This document shows, in pieces, positions 20,645-32,332 of a DNA stretch of 64,000 bases (the first letter of the stretch is position 1; each line of letters begins with the position of its first letter). The DNA is taken from positions 21,512,757 to 21,576,756 of the forward strand of contig OX392543.1 in NCBI GenBank assembly GCA_947623455.1. Reading direction: 5' to 3'. The stretch comes from Mimachlamys varia. Its lineage: Eukaryota > Mollusca > Bivalvia > Pectinida > Pectinidae. The notes under the pieces were generated by a model, which was not told the DNA's origin, searched no databases, and was given only the letters and a program-made list of their open reading frames with translations. Made by a program: the position numbers and the translations under genes.

Positions 20645-22273
20645 AATGTTGTAAGATCCTTGTAAAAATCAGATTGCATGGTATGAATATATTTTACCAC
20701 GTTTTGTATTCGCACAAAGCCATTTCTTTAGATTGAAAAAAAGAAATAATACAAAGTCGGGACATTTATGTTGAACATTATAAAAATAACTGATAAAAAT
20801 AAATCCAAATTTTATCAAAAGTGTTGTCATTACATAAATATCCTACACTTACATAGTACTCAGTAATTTTAGAGACACTTTCCTGTTAAACCCGTTTGCT
20901 AAAGTTCTACGCTGTTGCATTTTAAATCTGTTTTGTTGTAAAATGGGTGAATTATTGACTTTTTCGAAGGATATATTTAGGAGCGATAAAACTGAGAAAA
21001 AAAAAATCCCGTCAAGTGCCCCATAATATGAGAGATTTCACGTTGCACCATATTGACACGTGCTCGATCAAGGCAAGTCTCGGTCCAGACGCGTTTGAAC
21101 GTGATTTTAACCATTTCTGAAAGTCATCCATCTCCTTTATGAATATGATAGCTCGCTAAAGTGTAAACACTATGATACATATTTTTTTATCTTATCGTGC
21201 ATCAACAGCGGTTCGTGATCGCTATTTATGTCCCAGTGTATTCCCTATATAGCATTTTATAGATTATTTAATTGTGTGAATACCCCATGGAATCTATGGC
21301 ACGCATGCTTGTATCGATAAATGTCAAATACGTTGCTAAATTAGTGAAGATGCTTGTCTGAATTAAGTGCAATATGTATGCTCATTGATGCTCGTAAAGG
21401 ACAATGAAGTATATGATTACGTTCGAAGTGCACAAATAACATCCATTATTCATATCCTGTTACCAATGTGTCTTGTTTTGGTTTAATGTAATGATTTGTG
21501 TAGTAAAATCGCACCGAAAATCTTGCAATGCAAAGATAACTACAGGCGGATTAACGAATTCTTGAATTCATTTATAGTTCATTTCGTCGATTTGGACTTA
21601 ACGTTACTACAACAGCGAAAGTCATATGAAAGCATACGCTTTACGACTGAAAAAAGGAGTACGAGAGAAAGAAAAGAAAAATCCCTGGGAAATGATTGTG
21701 AAAACAGAGAAATATGGTTCCTTCATTGCCCAAAAGCAGAATAGTCGGGGTTTTTTTTCTTTAAAAGATCCAACGTTTGGCCTTAGGGACAACAGACTAA
21801 GTCCTTCGAAATCTATCACCAGAAGATGCAGCATTATTTTCCAGATTTACCAGTACTTTATCGTGATGATTATTTGGAGATTTAAAAAAAGCCTTCATAA
21901 GACATAGGACTTCTGAAATGTCAAATATCCTTTTAGATTTATTAAACGTTCATAACATAAACAACAGTAGTATCGTCCTGTATATACCAACTTGATTCTT
22001 TGATATACAAATGAGAACATATTTCAGTTTACCACAGGCTGAATATTTCCCTTTAACACAAATACATATTAATGTAAAAAAAAACTTCAAATAAAAGGCA
22101 AAGATTTGATTTACCGTCTGTTCTTAGAAATGATAAAGCACCTCTGTTTGAATGTTAAAGAAGTGATACTTACATGTATTTCATTCATAAATATACTGTA
22201 TATACCCTGTGGTCCCTTCAATGGTTAAGTTTAGAAATTTCAATGTGGTAATTGATATATTGATTATACAATA
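20645..22273. other. Unassigned DNA
   Basis: Overlapping frames of 70-93 codons on both strands near 21500-21900 lack recognisable domains. No named repeat found. Confidence 0.45.
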
Positions 22274-22652
22274 TTAAAGGCCCAATATCCGTAAATTCAG
22301 GGAAATTTTCGTCATTCTGAAAAATTCTGAAAAAATACGGTTAATAACAATGCATATATAAGCCTAAAACGAAGTAAACTTGAGCGGTAACTTACACGAA
22401 ACTCTTGACAAAAAAATCAAAAGAATTGAAAATTATTTAGGTGGGGCCCACTTCAACAACAAACCGAAGGTAGAAGACGGTTCTAAATTGAATAGCGAGT
22501 TTCAACTGCTGTTGTACCGGTAACCGCGAAAGAATTCATCTTGAATATTGCTGATATCAGTTAATCTTAACTAAATCTATAAATATAATAAGTTTATTAG
22601 ACTTGATTTTCGCTTCAAGTTTTACCGAAAGTTACGTATATTGGGCCTTTAA
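22274..22652. mobile_element. 371-bp MITE with TTAA duplication
   Basis: TTAA (22274-22277) then AGGCCCAATATCCGTAAATT at the left; at the right GTTACGTATATTGGGCCT then TTAA (22649-22652). The terminal repeats differ at a few positions. TTAA duplication again suggests mobilisation by a piggyBac-type transposase, but the ends differ from those of the 1.8-kb element at 9844. Confidence 0.85.
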
Positions 22653-22743
22653 CTAAATGGCCAAAACACAGCTGAACTTACTTGACGTACGACTGAACAT
22701 ACTTCAACAAACGATCAATACATAGACTACTGTAAAGTATAAA

Positions 22744-22871
22744 AGAAAACCGGAGTACGCACGTGGTCGGGCAGGTCATCCCATAACTTTTTACGTCCGG
22801 TCTGGGAATCGAACCCTGGCCGCCTTGGTGGAAGGCAAGTGCGCTATTCAATGCACCACCTGACCACCCTT
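22744..22871 (-). mobile_element. SINE-A, 3'-truncated copy
   Basis: On the minus strand it has the A-box region GGTGGTGCATTGAATAGCGC, a B box GGTTCGATTCC, ACCTGCCCGACCACGTGC and part of the central domain ending CGTACTCCGGTTTTC. The tail is missing. Confidence 0.85.
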
Positions 22872-22983
22872 GTAAAGTCTAGAAGCTATTACCACCCCAG
22901 ATATTGTAAACAAATTTGATCTATATAGTTCAAATAATACGCCATTTTGTTCGCCTACACACAAAATTGACCTGAGTAGCGCG

Positions 22984-24055
22984 TCGGAACAATAGTGATT
23001 ATTACAAAACAATCTCACAACAATAGCTTCTCGGGAGGTTGATTACTACAAAACATTCTCACAACAATAGCTTCTCGGAAGGTTGATTATTACAAAACAA
23101 AGTCACGACAATAGCTTCTCGTGAGGTTGATAATTACAAAACAAACTCACGACAATAGCTTCTCGGGAGGTTGATTACTACAAAACATTCTCACAACAAT
23201 AGCTTCTCGTGAGGTTGATAATTACAAAACAAACTCACGACAATAGCTTCTCGTGAGGTTGATAATTACAAAACAAACTCACGACAATAGCTTCTCGTGA
23301 GGTTGATAATTACAAAACAATCTCACGACAATAGCTTCTCGGGAGTTTGATTATTACAAAACAATCTCACGACAATAGCTTCTCGTGAGGTTGATAATTA
23401 CAAAACAATCTCACGACAATAGCTTCTCGGGAGTTTGATTATTACAAAACAAACTCACGACAATAGCTTCTCGTGAGGTTGATAATTACAAAACAAACTC
23501 ACGACAATAGCTTCTCGTGAGGTTGATAATTACAAAACAAACTCACGACAATAGCTTCTCGGGAGTTTGATTATTACAAAACAATCTCACGACAATAGCT
23601 TCTCGGGAACTTGATTATTACAAAACAATCTCACGACAATAGCTTCTCGGGAACTTGATTATTACAAAACAAACTCACGACAATAGCTTCTCGGGAGCTT
23701 GATTATTACAAAACAAACCCACGACAGTAGCGTCTCGGGAGGTTGATTATTACAAAACAAACTCACAACAATAGCTTCTCGGGGCTTGATTATTACAAAA
23801 CAAACTCACGACAATTGCTTCTCGGGAGCTTGATTATTACAAAACAAACTCACGACAATAGCTTTTCGTGAGGTTGATTATTACAAAACAAACTCACAAC
23901 AATAGCTTCTCGGGGCTTGATTATTGCAAAACAAACTCACAACAATTGCTTCTCGGGAGCTGATTATTACAAAACAAACTCACGACAATAGCTCCTTGAG
24001 AGCTTGCTTATTACAAAACAAACTCACAACAATGGCTTCTCGGGAGCTTGATATG
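22984..24055. repeat. 44-bp minisatellite, about 24 units
   Basis: The unit is GACAATAGCTTCTCGTGAGG plus TTGATAATTACAAAACAAACTCAC (given in two parts here). Variants GGGAGG, GTGAGG, GGGAGT and GGGAGC are intermixed, and the 3' third has deletions such as CTCGGGGCTTG. The whole unit repeats, so there are no unique spacers. Confidence 0.93.
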
Positions 24056-24331
24056 ACGTGTAGGCGGAAGGTCTGATAAACATCACGCTACATACATTTT
24101 TTAATCACGACTACAATATGTGAATGGCCATACATTGAAACGTTTATCACCGAAACCCATTGTTATGATTCTTTATTTAATCATATGTCGAAACATATGT
24201 AAGGCACATTTATATAAGAGTATATATTTTTGAAGTGTAGGGCTTATTTCAATCATCATAGTCTCATATTCCATATATTTACCTAGCCGAATATCCCTAT
24301 CACCTAATTACTGCATCTCATTTAATCACCC

Positions 24332-24660
24332 ACACCTCCTGACCCCCCCCCCCCCCCCTGACACTACGCCGCACTCTCGATAATACAGCCCATCTACTCA
24401 TACATCTACATGTACCACCCACACCTCCTGACCCCACCCTGACCCCCAAACCCCCTGACACTACGCCGCACACTCGATAATACAGCCCCGCTACTTATAC
24501 CACCCACACCTCCTGACCCCACCCTGACCCCCAAACCCCCTGACACTACGCCGCACACTCGATAATACAGCCCCGCTACTTATACCAACCACATCTCCTG
24601 ACCCAACCCCCTACCTCCCACTACACCGCACTCTCGATAACACGGCCTTGCTACCTATAG
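24332..24660. repeat. C-rich ~85-bp tandem repeat with a C16 run
   Basis: Four units with ACACCTCCTGACCCC, CTGACACTACGCCGCAC and TCGATAATACAGCC blocks; ACACCTCCTG starts at 24332, 24421 and 24506. The first unit contains sixteen consecutive C residues (24343-24358). The middle two units are almost identical. Confidence 0.88.
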
Positions 24661-25221
24661 TCCCCCTCCCTTCCCGGCATTATCTGACTGCTGCTGAAGC
24701 TGAGCTTACCTATCTACAACGACAAAACACGATCTTATCACATAACACTGTACGAAACAGGTTGTTTGGAAAACTACAAATCAACGGATTACATAATTTT
24801 AGTTTTTGCACGACTCTAGATTCCCGGTCTTCTTCACGCAAGGATTACATTTCTACATGTACCAGATCACATTAGGTTTTACGAATAACCCTATTTAAAC
24901 CATGATTGATTTATTTAAAAGGAATTTACAACTTCGCTGTTTCTTAAATGAATGGATGTTATTTAATCTGTGGGTTTTATAAATATTCACTACGAAAGTC
25001 TACCAAAGAAGCTTCCTAGTTATAAAAAGTACCTTCATTTAGACGATCATAGTTAATTACAATTAATCAAAATGTATATTTGTGCTGTATTTATCAAAAT
25101 GATGGAAATTCTTAATCGAAAAGAACACAAACAAAGCACAATGTACAGTGTACCGGTATAAGTGTTTGAAAAAAAATTGTCAATGATCTACCAGAGACAT
25201 GTGTGATAACAATTTAATAAT
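24661..25221. other. Unassigned DNA
   Basis: A 75-codon plus-strand frame starting in the C-rich repeat has no recognised feature. Confidence 0.45.
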
Positions 25222-25590
25222 ATGTTTAATGATAAGGGGTGGCAGACTCTGCTGGTGGATGTTTTAGTCCCCGCGGTTAGCTGAACCCACAGTTTATCTA
25301 ATTTGAGAAGTGGCACTGTGCATAATATGCACATTTTCATAGTAGACGATTTTAATTTTTACAGAACTATTTTAATTTTGCTTTTAAATTCATAGCCTAA
25401 AGGGATGTTACGCGCCTTACCCTTCTACTTCTACATAAGTTTAGAAATTTTGGATTCCAACCATCACTGAAGAGGCCTATGAGGACGAAACAGCTGTATA
25501 GTGCAGTTTTATTCATTTTTCGGAATACTATATCTATTACTAAATCAAAAAGGTGCAGCATATGTGTGTGTCACGTCATCTTTACACACC
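25222..25590 (+). repeat. HHR-380, complete single unit
   Basis: Runs from ATGATAAGGGGTGGCAGACT through CAGTTTATCTAATTTGAGAA, TTCATAGCCTAAAGGGATGT, TTACCCTTCTACTTCTACAT and GAAATTTTGGATTCCAACCA to the ribozyme, then GTGCAGTTTTATTCATTTTT, ATCTATTACTAAATC, AAGGTGCAGCATATGTGTGT and CACGTCATCTTT. This is one full monomer of about 370 bp, with the 3' end CACGTCATCTTT shared by the other copies. Confidence 0.88.
25461..25504 (+). ncRNA. Hammerhead ribozyme, core kept, stems weakened
   Basis: CATCA, CTGAAGA, GGCCTATGAGGAC, GAAA, CAGCTGTA, then TAGTGC. Core bases agree with the consensus; stem II has one mismatched pair and stem I is reduced to two or three pairs. It may be slow or inactive. Confidence 0.7.
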
Positions 25591-25774
25591 TTGAGTTATT
25601 TATGTGCGACATATACATGCCTAGCACGAATTATGTCCCTTGTTTCTCCTGTCACTGAAATGCTCTATGATGCGAACCTTTTAGTGTTAGCAGTATATAC
25701 TAAAGACCTTTGTATTTCTGCTTTCTGATTTCATTATATAAATCAAATACTTTGAGGAAATTAGGTACATATAA

Positions 25775-25880
25775 CCGAGGTCATTAATATTTCAATGCCT
25801 CGGCCAGGAGTCGAACCTAGAACCTCTCCACCAATTGAGCTAAAGAGAAGATCTCTCTAGCCGAGCGGTATATTTCAGCT
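25775..25880 (-). mobile_element. SINE-E tRNA-like head
   Basis: On the minus strand it reads CTCTTTAGCTCAATTGGTGG, then AGAGGTTCTAGGTTCGACTC with CTGGCCGAGG. A box TAGCTCAATTGG and B box GGTTCGACTCC are clear. A related head is at 57715-57820 on the other strand. Base pairing is too weak for a functional tRNA. Confidence 0.6.
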
Positions 25881-26295
25881 AGTCTTTTTACCGGAATTTC
25901 ATACAAATTATTACAATCTGCCAGAATCCAAACCGGCAAATATCAAATCTGATCGTCAAATGAAGTTTTGAAATGCTTCCATACATCTCTTATTTAATGC
26001 ATGCAGCATCCGATACACCAGGTTTTGGGTTTTGTTGAGTGCAAATGTAACTGAAAGAAAAACCTGCACCTCGAGACAAAGTCACGGTATTGGAAATGTT
26101 TTAAAATTCAAACTCCAGACCTTCCCATTATAGCGAGCTACTCGGACAGCCAGCTTAAATCATAAGCAGTAAGTGCATGTAGCCCTGCTATGTTGATAAA
26201 CATGTTCGATACCTTGATGAATGCACTTCAAAACAACTCACTTGAAGAATCGTTTAGGTTACGTAACTTTTTCTCTGGAAACATGAAAAAGTATG

Positions 26296-26388
26296 CAAAA
26301 GGTGACGTAACACACACACATGTGCTGCACCTTTTGAATTTAGTAATATATACAATATGCCGAGAAAATGAATTACCCTGCATCATAA
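26296..26388 (-). repeat. HHR-380 3' fragment starting near the ribozyme cleavage site
   Basis: On the minus strand the copy begins TATGATGCAGGGTAATTCAT and ends CAGCACATGTGTGTGTGTTA then CGTCACCTTT. The full family has CAGCTGTA immediately before TGATGCAG, so this copy starts within three bases of the predicted cleavage position and runs to the standard 3' end. Confidence 0.75.
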
Positions 26389-26639
26389 AGCTAAGAAACA
26401 AAGGTCTATTGTTTAAACAAATATTTCTGTCATATAATCCATTTCATGTGTTATGTATCACATGAATGTTTCCCAAGTACGTTTATTTGGCATGGAAACA
26501 CAGAGAAACACTTGATTAGCAAACTGATACCAAAATTATTTCTATCACAATACCCTGTGTTATTTCACTCTCAGACCATTGTATAAACGTGTTGACTGTT
26601 GGATACATATATGTTATATACCCTTAGTGGAATATGACC

Positions 26640-26862
26640 TTGCGGACTTTTGATTGGTTGAGAAGTTGAACTTTGACCGAAAATCACGTGTTCAATGCCA
26701 CGTGCAGATTGTTGACGTCGTCATCGATTGTTGACGTCGTCACAACTTGTCGGGAATATATACGATATGATGTGTTTTAGCGAAAATAGTCCGCAGTTCA
26801 CTCCAGAAAAACACTGCCACTGCCAACTTCATAGTATTGTGGTAGAAACAGGTCACACGACT
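26640..26862. repeat. Flank of FB3 with duplicated TTGACGTCGTCA
   Basis: GATTGTTGACGTCGTCA occurs twice in tandem (about 26708-26741), each with a TGACGTCG motif like half of a cAMP-response element. Upstream is CACGTGTTCAATGCCACGTG with two CACGTG sites. The sequence abuts the FB3 palindrome and may belong to the same element. Confidence 0.45.
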
Positions 26863-26863
26863 C

Positions 26864-27005
26864 GTGGTTGTTAGATTTGGAATTTATTTCACTCTCGTTA
26901 ATTATTTTTTAAAAGTTACAAAAGACACTCGCTTAAGCTGGTGTGTTCTGAAACTTTTAAAAAATAATTAACTCGAGTGAAATAAATTCCATATCCAACA
27001 ACCAC
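26864..27005. repeat. FB3 foldback element
   Basis: Left arm GTGGTTGTTAGATTTGGAAT, TTATTTCACTCTCGTTAATT and ATTTTTTAAAAGTT; the right arm is the complement ending CCAACAACCAC at 27005. Arms are about 54 bp, the loop about 34 bp. Confidence 0.9.
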
Positions 27006-27610
27006 TTATTATGTAACCTCTATCTATTGACTGTCATGTTTAGCTAGAAGCGAAAACGTAAACTACTACACAAATATAGGCAACACCACTTCTGCAAAAA
27101 CAACAGCCCTATGCAGTCATTTTAATTCTACAATAGATTTTGACAATGACGAACACATACGATGTATATGTTTGTTGATCATGAGAAGCATCTTCGATTA
27201 CGATATTCGGAAATTATCGTAAATACACATTTTTTAATTGTAATTCAATGTCGTCAGTATGTTCGTTTTCGTATCTTCCATGTCCTAGCAATTGTTGTCA
27301 AAGCATTCGAGTCATATAATGTGATAGACCAAAATAAATAAAAACTGAAATATTTAACAAGCTTTAGAAAACAAAAGTAAGTTAATGCTAAAGTTAGTTT
27401 GACTTTTAACAAAAAGGTCAATGAAATCAAATCGATTCAATCAATTGCTTGTTTATTTATACATTTTAAAACTTTCTTTCCATCAAATGGACCATTTCAA
27501 ATATAACACACTTTTTGCGATCATCATTTTGAAAATTTTACTATTTAAAAATGAATATATGCCTCAATTCCAACATTGAGGACGTAACATATATTATGTT
27601 GTGAATCAGA
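27006..27610. other. Unassigned DNA
   Basis: No gene or named repeat recognised. Confidence 0.5.
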
Positions 27611-27614
27611 TTTA

Positions 27615-27795
27615 CATTGCGGGTGTATACGATGAAGCAGAAGACGCGTGCTCTTCCGAAATACCTGGTCGCATTCTTTTGTAATTTATCAAGGGTTTAC
27701 CTGTAAATCTTCTTTCATAATTTGATTTTAATTTTATCCGGTTTTAGTTCGGATTATGATGTTTCTGACGCTTCTCTGATTATTTTCTCTGATCT
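27615..27795 (+). repeat. Rep1 copy, diverged
   Basis: TTGCGGGTGTATACGATGAA, GCAGAAGACG, CTCTTCCGAAATACCTGGTC and GTTCGGATTATGATGTTTCT then GACGCTTC. Uninterrupted at the MITE-F site. Confidence 0.7.
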
Positions 27796-28704
27796 ATTAA
27801 ATACGGTCTTTAACTATAGACAAATTCATTTCGTTTTTTATTCATCTGAATTATCATAATTATTGAATAAAAGACCAACTCATGAATCTAATTTACCAAG
27901 ATAAAAAATGCTATAAAAATCAAATATCTGTCGCTAAGTACCAACACTTATGGCATCAATGCGTTTCCGTAGGAACCAATACACCAAGGAAATCTATTTT
28001 TGAGCGCAAAGTAAATCCTTGCTGCAGTTTGTAAAGAAATAAGAAATTGGTTTCGTAAAACTTATGCAAAACAAAACAGAATTATGCAACGAGCTTCTGT
28101 AACATGTTGACGTACACCATCTGAGATAAGACGAGGTTTGTTGTGTTAGTTTAATAGTGTTTCGCTGTTTGTATGTATACAGCTGTCTGTAGGTTTTACA
28201 TACACACAGCTATCTCTATTATCTACTAACTTAGCGCAAGATAAGCATGTTTTGGTTTGAAGTTTATCTTTGTCTTCAGTCAGAAAACAACGCCAGACAA
28301 TTTGGAGCACGCGCGTTCGTTCACATGTAGATGACTATAGCGAAGCATATTAACAGAATGGACAAGTTTTCTCTAATGCTGAAAAAAATGAAATATCGCA
28401 AGCTAGGACACATTTAATACACAAGGATACATTTAGGACACAAGATTTAAGAAGATAAGATCGGCAAAAGAAAGATCATGGACATACACTTTAGTGAGGT
28501 CCACTGATTTTATAATCCATAAGTCGGGACACAAGAGCGTCCAAGGACATCATCTTAGCTTCCGAAGATTTGCGGAAGGACGTCAAAACGGCTCAATACC
28601 CAGAACATTCAAAGTTATGTCCGGATAACTGAATTTTTCAGTAAACAGGATCGGATTTATAAAGAATCATTCACATGAAGTCATGTACTGCTTTTCATTG
28701 CCAT
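27796..28704. other. Unassigned DNA
   Basis: No gene recognised. Near 28395-28450 short ACACAAGGATACATTTAGG phrases recur but do not form a clear array. Confidence 0.45.
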
Positions 28705-29440
28705 TAGTTCGAACGCCTTTATGTTCAGAAAATTAGTTAACACGCCTTTAGGTTCAGCGACACCAGTCATGACGCCTACATATTCAGGGATATAAGTCTG
28801 GACGCCTCTACGTTCATGAACATTATTTAGGACGCATGCTGGTTCAGACGACATCAGTCATGACGCCAACACGTTCAGGGATATTGCTCCAGACGCCTGC
28901 TCGTTCAGGTATATTAGTTCAGCTATGCTAGTTACAAAACGTAGCTAAACGCCTGCTGAATCAGCAGTATCGGCAAGGACGGCTACATGATTAGCGATAT
29001 AAGTCCGGACGCATTCGGGATCAGCGACGCTAGTTAGGATGCCCACAGGCTCACGGACATTAATCCGGACGCTTGCTGTTTCAAGTTTATTAGTCCGGAT
29101 GCCTGTAGGTGCATATATATATTAGTCCGCACGCCTTCAGATTCAACTACATCAGTTAAGACACCAGCAAATACAGGGACGTTAATTATGGAGTACGCAT
29201 GTAGGTTTAATATGACGCCTGCATTTTAAGCAACATGATAAGGTTATCTGCAGGTTCCAGAACATAAATCCGAGTGCCTAGGGACAAAAGCAAAGATGCA
29301 TTTAAGTTCAGGGACATTAGTAGGGCTTCGTGACACCCAAGGGTATAAGTTTGGTCGCCTGTAGGATTGGTGTGCTCCGACATTTTTGTTTGACACAAAA
29401 TTTCAGGGACATTTATTAGTCTTGACGCCTAAAGTTTCGT
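28705..29440. repeat. Old 30-bp minisatellite, about 24 diverged units
   Basis: GACGCC-type landmarks at 28771, 28801, 28831, 28862 and 28892 give a 30-31 bp period with consensus near GACGCCTGCACGTTCAGGGA plus CATTAGTCCG. Units are much more diverged than in the other arrays, so this is an old array. Confidence 0.75.
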
Positions 29441-30185
29441 GACAATATTCATTGATAAGTTTGGGTTATTTTTCATTTTGCGTGAGTAATGAAACCATGG
29501 TATGGATTTATTTCGGACCTATGCTTTTGTCTTTTAGATATTAATGACACAATATTGTATTGCTCTTCCCATTCCAAGCTATAGGATCTTATTGCTTGCA
29601 TAACGTTTGTACTCTTCTTTAATGTCTTCTTATTGTTTAATAATCATAAAACATTTCCAACATGAACATAATCTATTTTGCAATTATTATGAAACAGATT
29701 AACCGACTATTTATCACTCTTGTTGGCCCTGAGGGTTTTATTTCTTTTCCTAATCAAGTCTAAATGAAATCAATAATGTTTATATAACCAATAAATATAT
29801 TAAGTTTAAATTCATTTTGCAAAAATCTAATTTCAATATGAAACTTTCCGTTGTTTTACAGTGGTCTATCTTTATATAGATATTTGGATTGATTTTCAAA
29901 GCACAATGGCTCCCTCTGGTGTTGTTATTTGCAAAAAGACAATACTGACATACAGAGGTGTCTGGATATAATACCCAAAGCTGTCATATGTAAATTTGTT
30001 CGTATATGTGAATTGCAAACAGCTCCCTGACTGACACAATTGGTAAAAACACGAAGCTGTTTTAGATGACGTTTATCGCAAGGTGAACTCATATCATACC
30101 GACATAAATTGAGATGTGATCAGGTGTTACGTCACTGCACATATGCATAACGTAATCGTTGTTTTGTCTTTCAAGAGAGTAATAC
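29441..30185. other. Unassigned DNA with a SINE-A tail fragment
   Basis: Around 29681-29745 the phrases CAATTATTATGAAACAGATT and CACTCTTGTTGGCCCTGAGG match the 3' end of SINE-A in reverse. The rest is unassigned. Confidence 0.55.
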
Positions 30186-30315
30186 AATTTATTACGTTTT
30201 TACCAGTGACATATCGAAAAATGTTCATTCTATAAAAGTGATATTTTCGCTAGTGAGATATATGATATTTTTCACTAGTATGATATCTTTCACTAGTGAA
30301 AAATATCACTTTTTC
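30186..30315. repeat. Rep2 dispersed repeat, copy 2, palindromic
   Basis: TTTATTACGTTTTTACCAGT and GACATATCG match copy 1 at 7325. The element contains TTTTTCACTAG and CTAGTGAAAAA in inverted orientation and ends TTGACAAATCAGAACGCTGC. Confidence 0.65.
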
Positions 30316-30407
30316 TGATTTGACAAATCAGAACGCTGCTTACTAACGACGTTTGGGAAAATAAGAAGCTGCCACTGTATATTTTCATATACAAATGTAA
30401 TAAACAG

Positions 30408-30530
30408 AATATCTAACAGTATCTCCAGTAATACCAAACATATTTCACTCGGTCGGCTAATATTTTGATATTTTTTATTAGCCCTACTCGTGAAATATAT
30501 TTGGTATTACCGAAGACACTGTTAGATATC
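30408..30530. repeat. FB2 foldback element, copy 2
   Basis: ATATCTAACAGTATCTCCAG with TAATACCAAACATATTTCAC at the left; the right arm is complementary and ends GACACTGTTAGATATC. The inner sequence TATATTTCACGAGTA-GGC is shared with the palindrome at 8041. Confidence 0.85.
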
Positions 30531-30547
30531 ATCTATGTATGTAAAAG

Positions 30548-30775
30548 AAAGAGAATAACTTAACGTCAACAAAACAATAATCCGAACTCAAATGAGTCAT
30601 CATTGTCAATCACAACAAGTAAGCACACTAACAAGCAAACTCAAAAACGTCCATCTTTGTACTTTTGCAAGGGTCTCTATATAAATCTTTCCTATGTTCA
30701 AATTTTGCCCCTGGTTTAATCGATTTTGAGTTTGGATTATGATTATGTTGACGCTTCGGTATTCTCTTATTTTAT
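30548..30775. repeat. Rep1 copy with both ends inverted
   Basis: Left: TAACGTCAACAAAACAATAA then TCCGAACTCAAA. Right: GATTTTGAGTTTGGATTATG, ATTATGTTGACGCTTCGGTA. The ends are inverted relative to each other, with GAGTCATCATTGTCAATCAC and AGTAAGCACACTAAC inside. It suggests that Rep1 has terminal inverted repeats. Confidence 0.65.
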
Positions 30776-30916
30776 TTCATATCACACAAAGATACAGAAT
30801 ATCGGTGAGATCAAAATGGCGACAATAAAACGTGCCTATAGTCTTCATCAACCTGCATGTCTTATATATATAAGACTGTACCTTGTAAAGCCAATCTATC
30901 GCTAGATGTAAATTAA

Positions 30917-31677
30917 TACAGTCAAACCTGTCATAAAGGACACCTCTATATATGGGACACATGTCTTAAAAGGACAGGCTCATCATTCCTACACAGTGCA
31001 ATTTACTATATAATTAACCTCTGTATAAAGGACACCTGTTTATAAAGGACAGACTAACATTCCCACACAGTGCAATTTACTATATAAATAACATTTGTAT
31101 AAAGGACATCTTTCTTAAAAGGACAGACTAACATTCCCACACTCTGCAATTTTACTATATAAATAGAATTTGTATAAAGACATCTTTCTTAAAAGGACAG
31201 ACTAACATTCCCACACTCTGCAATTTTACTATATAATTAACCTCTGTATAAAGGACACCTGTTTATAAAGGACAGACTAACATTCCCACACAGTGCAATT
31301 TACTATATAAATAACATTTGTATAAAGGACATCTTTCTTAAAAGGACAGACTAACATTCCCACACTCTGCAATTTTACTATATAAATAGAATTTGTATAA
31401 AGACATCTTTCTTAAAAGGACAGACTAACATTCCCACACTCTGCAATTTTACTATATAATTAACCTCTGTATAAAGGACACCTGTTTATAAAGGACAGAC
31501 TAACATTCCCACACAGTGCAATTTACTATATAATAACATCTGTATAAAGGACACCTGTCTATAAAGGACATATTCATCATTCTCATACAGTGCAATTTAC
31601 TATATAAATAACCTCTGTATCAAGGACACCTTTTCTCTGTCCCTTGGGTGTCCTTTGTAGACAAGTTTGACTAGGTA
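30917..31677. mobile_element. TA-flanked element filled by a 74-bp tandem array
   Basis: The left end is TA then CAGTCAAACCTGTCATAAAG-GACACC; the right end reversed is CTAGTCAAACTTGTCTACAA-AGGACACC, followed by TA. CAGTCAAACCTG-like termini with TA are seen in pogo/Tc1-type elements. The interior consists almost wholly of ~74-bp units with ACAGACTAACATTCCCACAC and GCAATTTACTATATAA. Confidence 0.75.
30960..31640. repeat. 74-bp tandem array with three-unit higher-order pattern
   Basis: AGACTAAC starts at 31051, 31125, 31199, 31274 and 31348. A three-unit cycle of about 223 bp (differing by GTGCAATTTAC/CTGCAATTTTAC and GACACCTG/GACATCTT) is repeated at about 31051-31273 and 31274-31496. Confidence 0.88.
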
Positions 31678-31953
31678 TACAAAATAATCACAAATAATCT
31701 CCGATTATGTGATTGTATTCACTAAAAATAACTATTATTTAATCATTTAAAAATATGAGGCACTAGTTTCTGAGTGAAAAAATGTGTTAAGGTACAAGTA
31801 AAAACTACTCAGTGAAAAGTAAAACGTCTCTTGATGTACATAGGTATTTGCTCAGTTGAAACAATCTGTATATAAGGATCACGTAATACACACATATGCT
31901 GCACCTTTTAAATTTAGTAATGGATACAGTATGCCGAAAAAATGAATAAAACT

Positions 31954-31997
31954 GCATCATACAGCTGTTTCGTCCTCCTAGGACTCTTCGGTGATGC
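31954..31997 (-). ncRNA. Hammerhead ribozyme with U4 substitution
   Basis: On the minus strand: GCATCA, CCGAAGA, GTCCTAGGAGGAC, GAAA, CAGCTGTA, TGATGC. All stems are perfect, with GCATCA/TGATGC fully paired, but the core CTGA is CCGA. The change of the conserved U to C is expected to abolish or greatly slow cleavage. Confidence 0.8.
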
Positions 31998-32332
31998 TAG
32001 GGGCCACAAGGCAGGAATCCAAAATTTTCTAAACTGATATAGAAGCAGAAGGATCGGGGGCGTAAAACCCCTTAAATTTATGAATTTAGAAGTAAAATTA
32101 AACTAGTTCAATATAATTTCAAATCCTGTACTACGAAAATGTGTATATTATGTACCGTGCCATTACTCCTATGAGATTAACTGTGGCTATGGAGGCTCCA
32201 GCAAACCTCGGTGACTAAAAAATCCACCAGCAGAGTCTGCCACCCCCTATCATAAAGATCACGTAACACACACATATGCTGCACCTCTTATATTTAGTTA
32301 TAGAAACAGTATGCCGAAAAAATGAGTTAAAC

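Noticed and set aside
22984..24055. CRISPR-like array
   Set aside because: The whole 44-bp unit repeats with no unique spacers, and the window is eukaryotic; it is a minisatellite.
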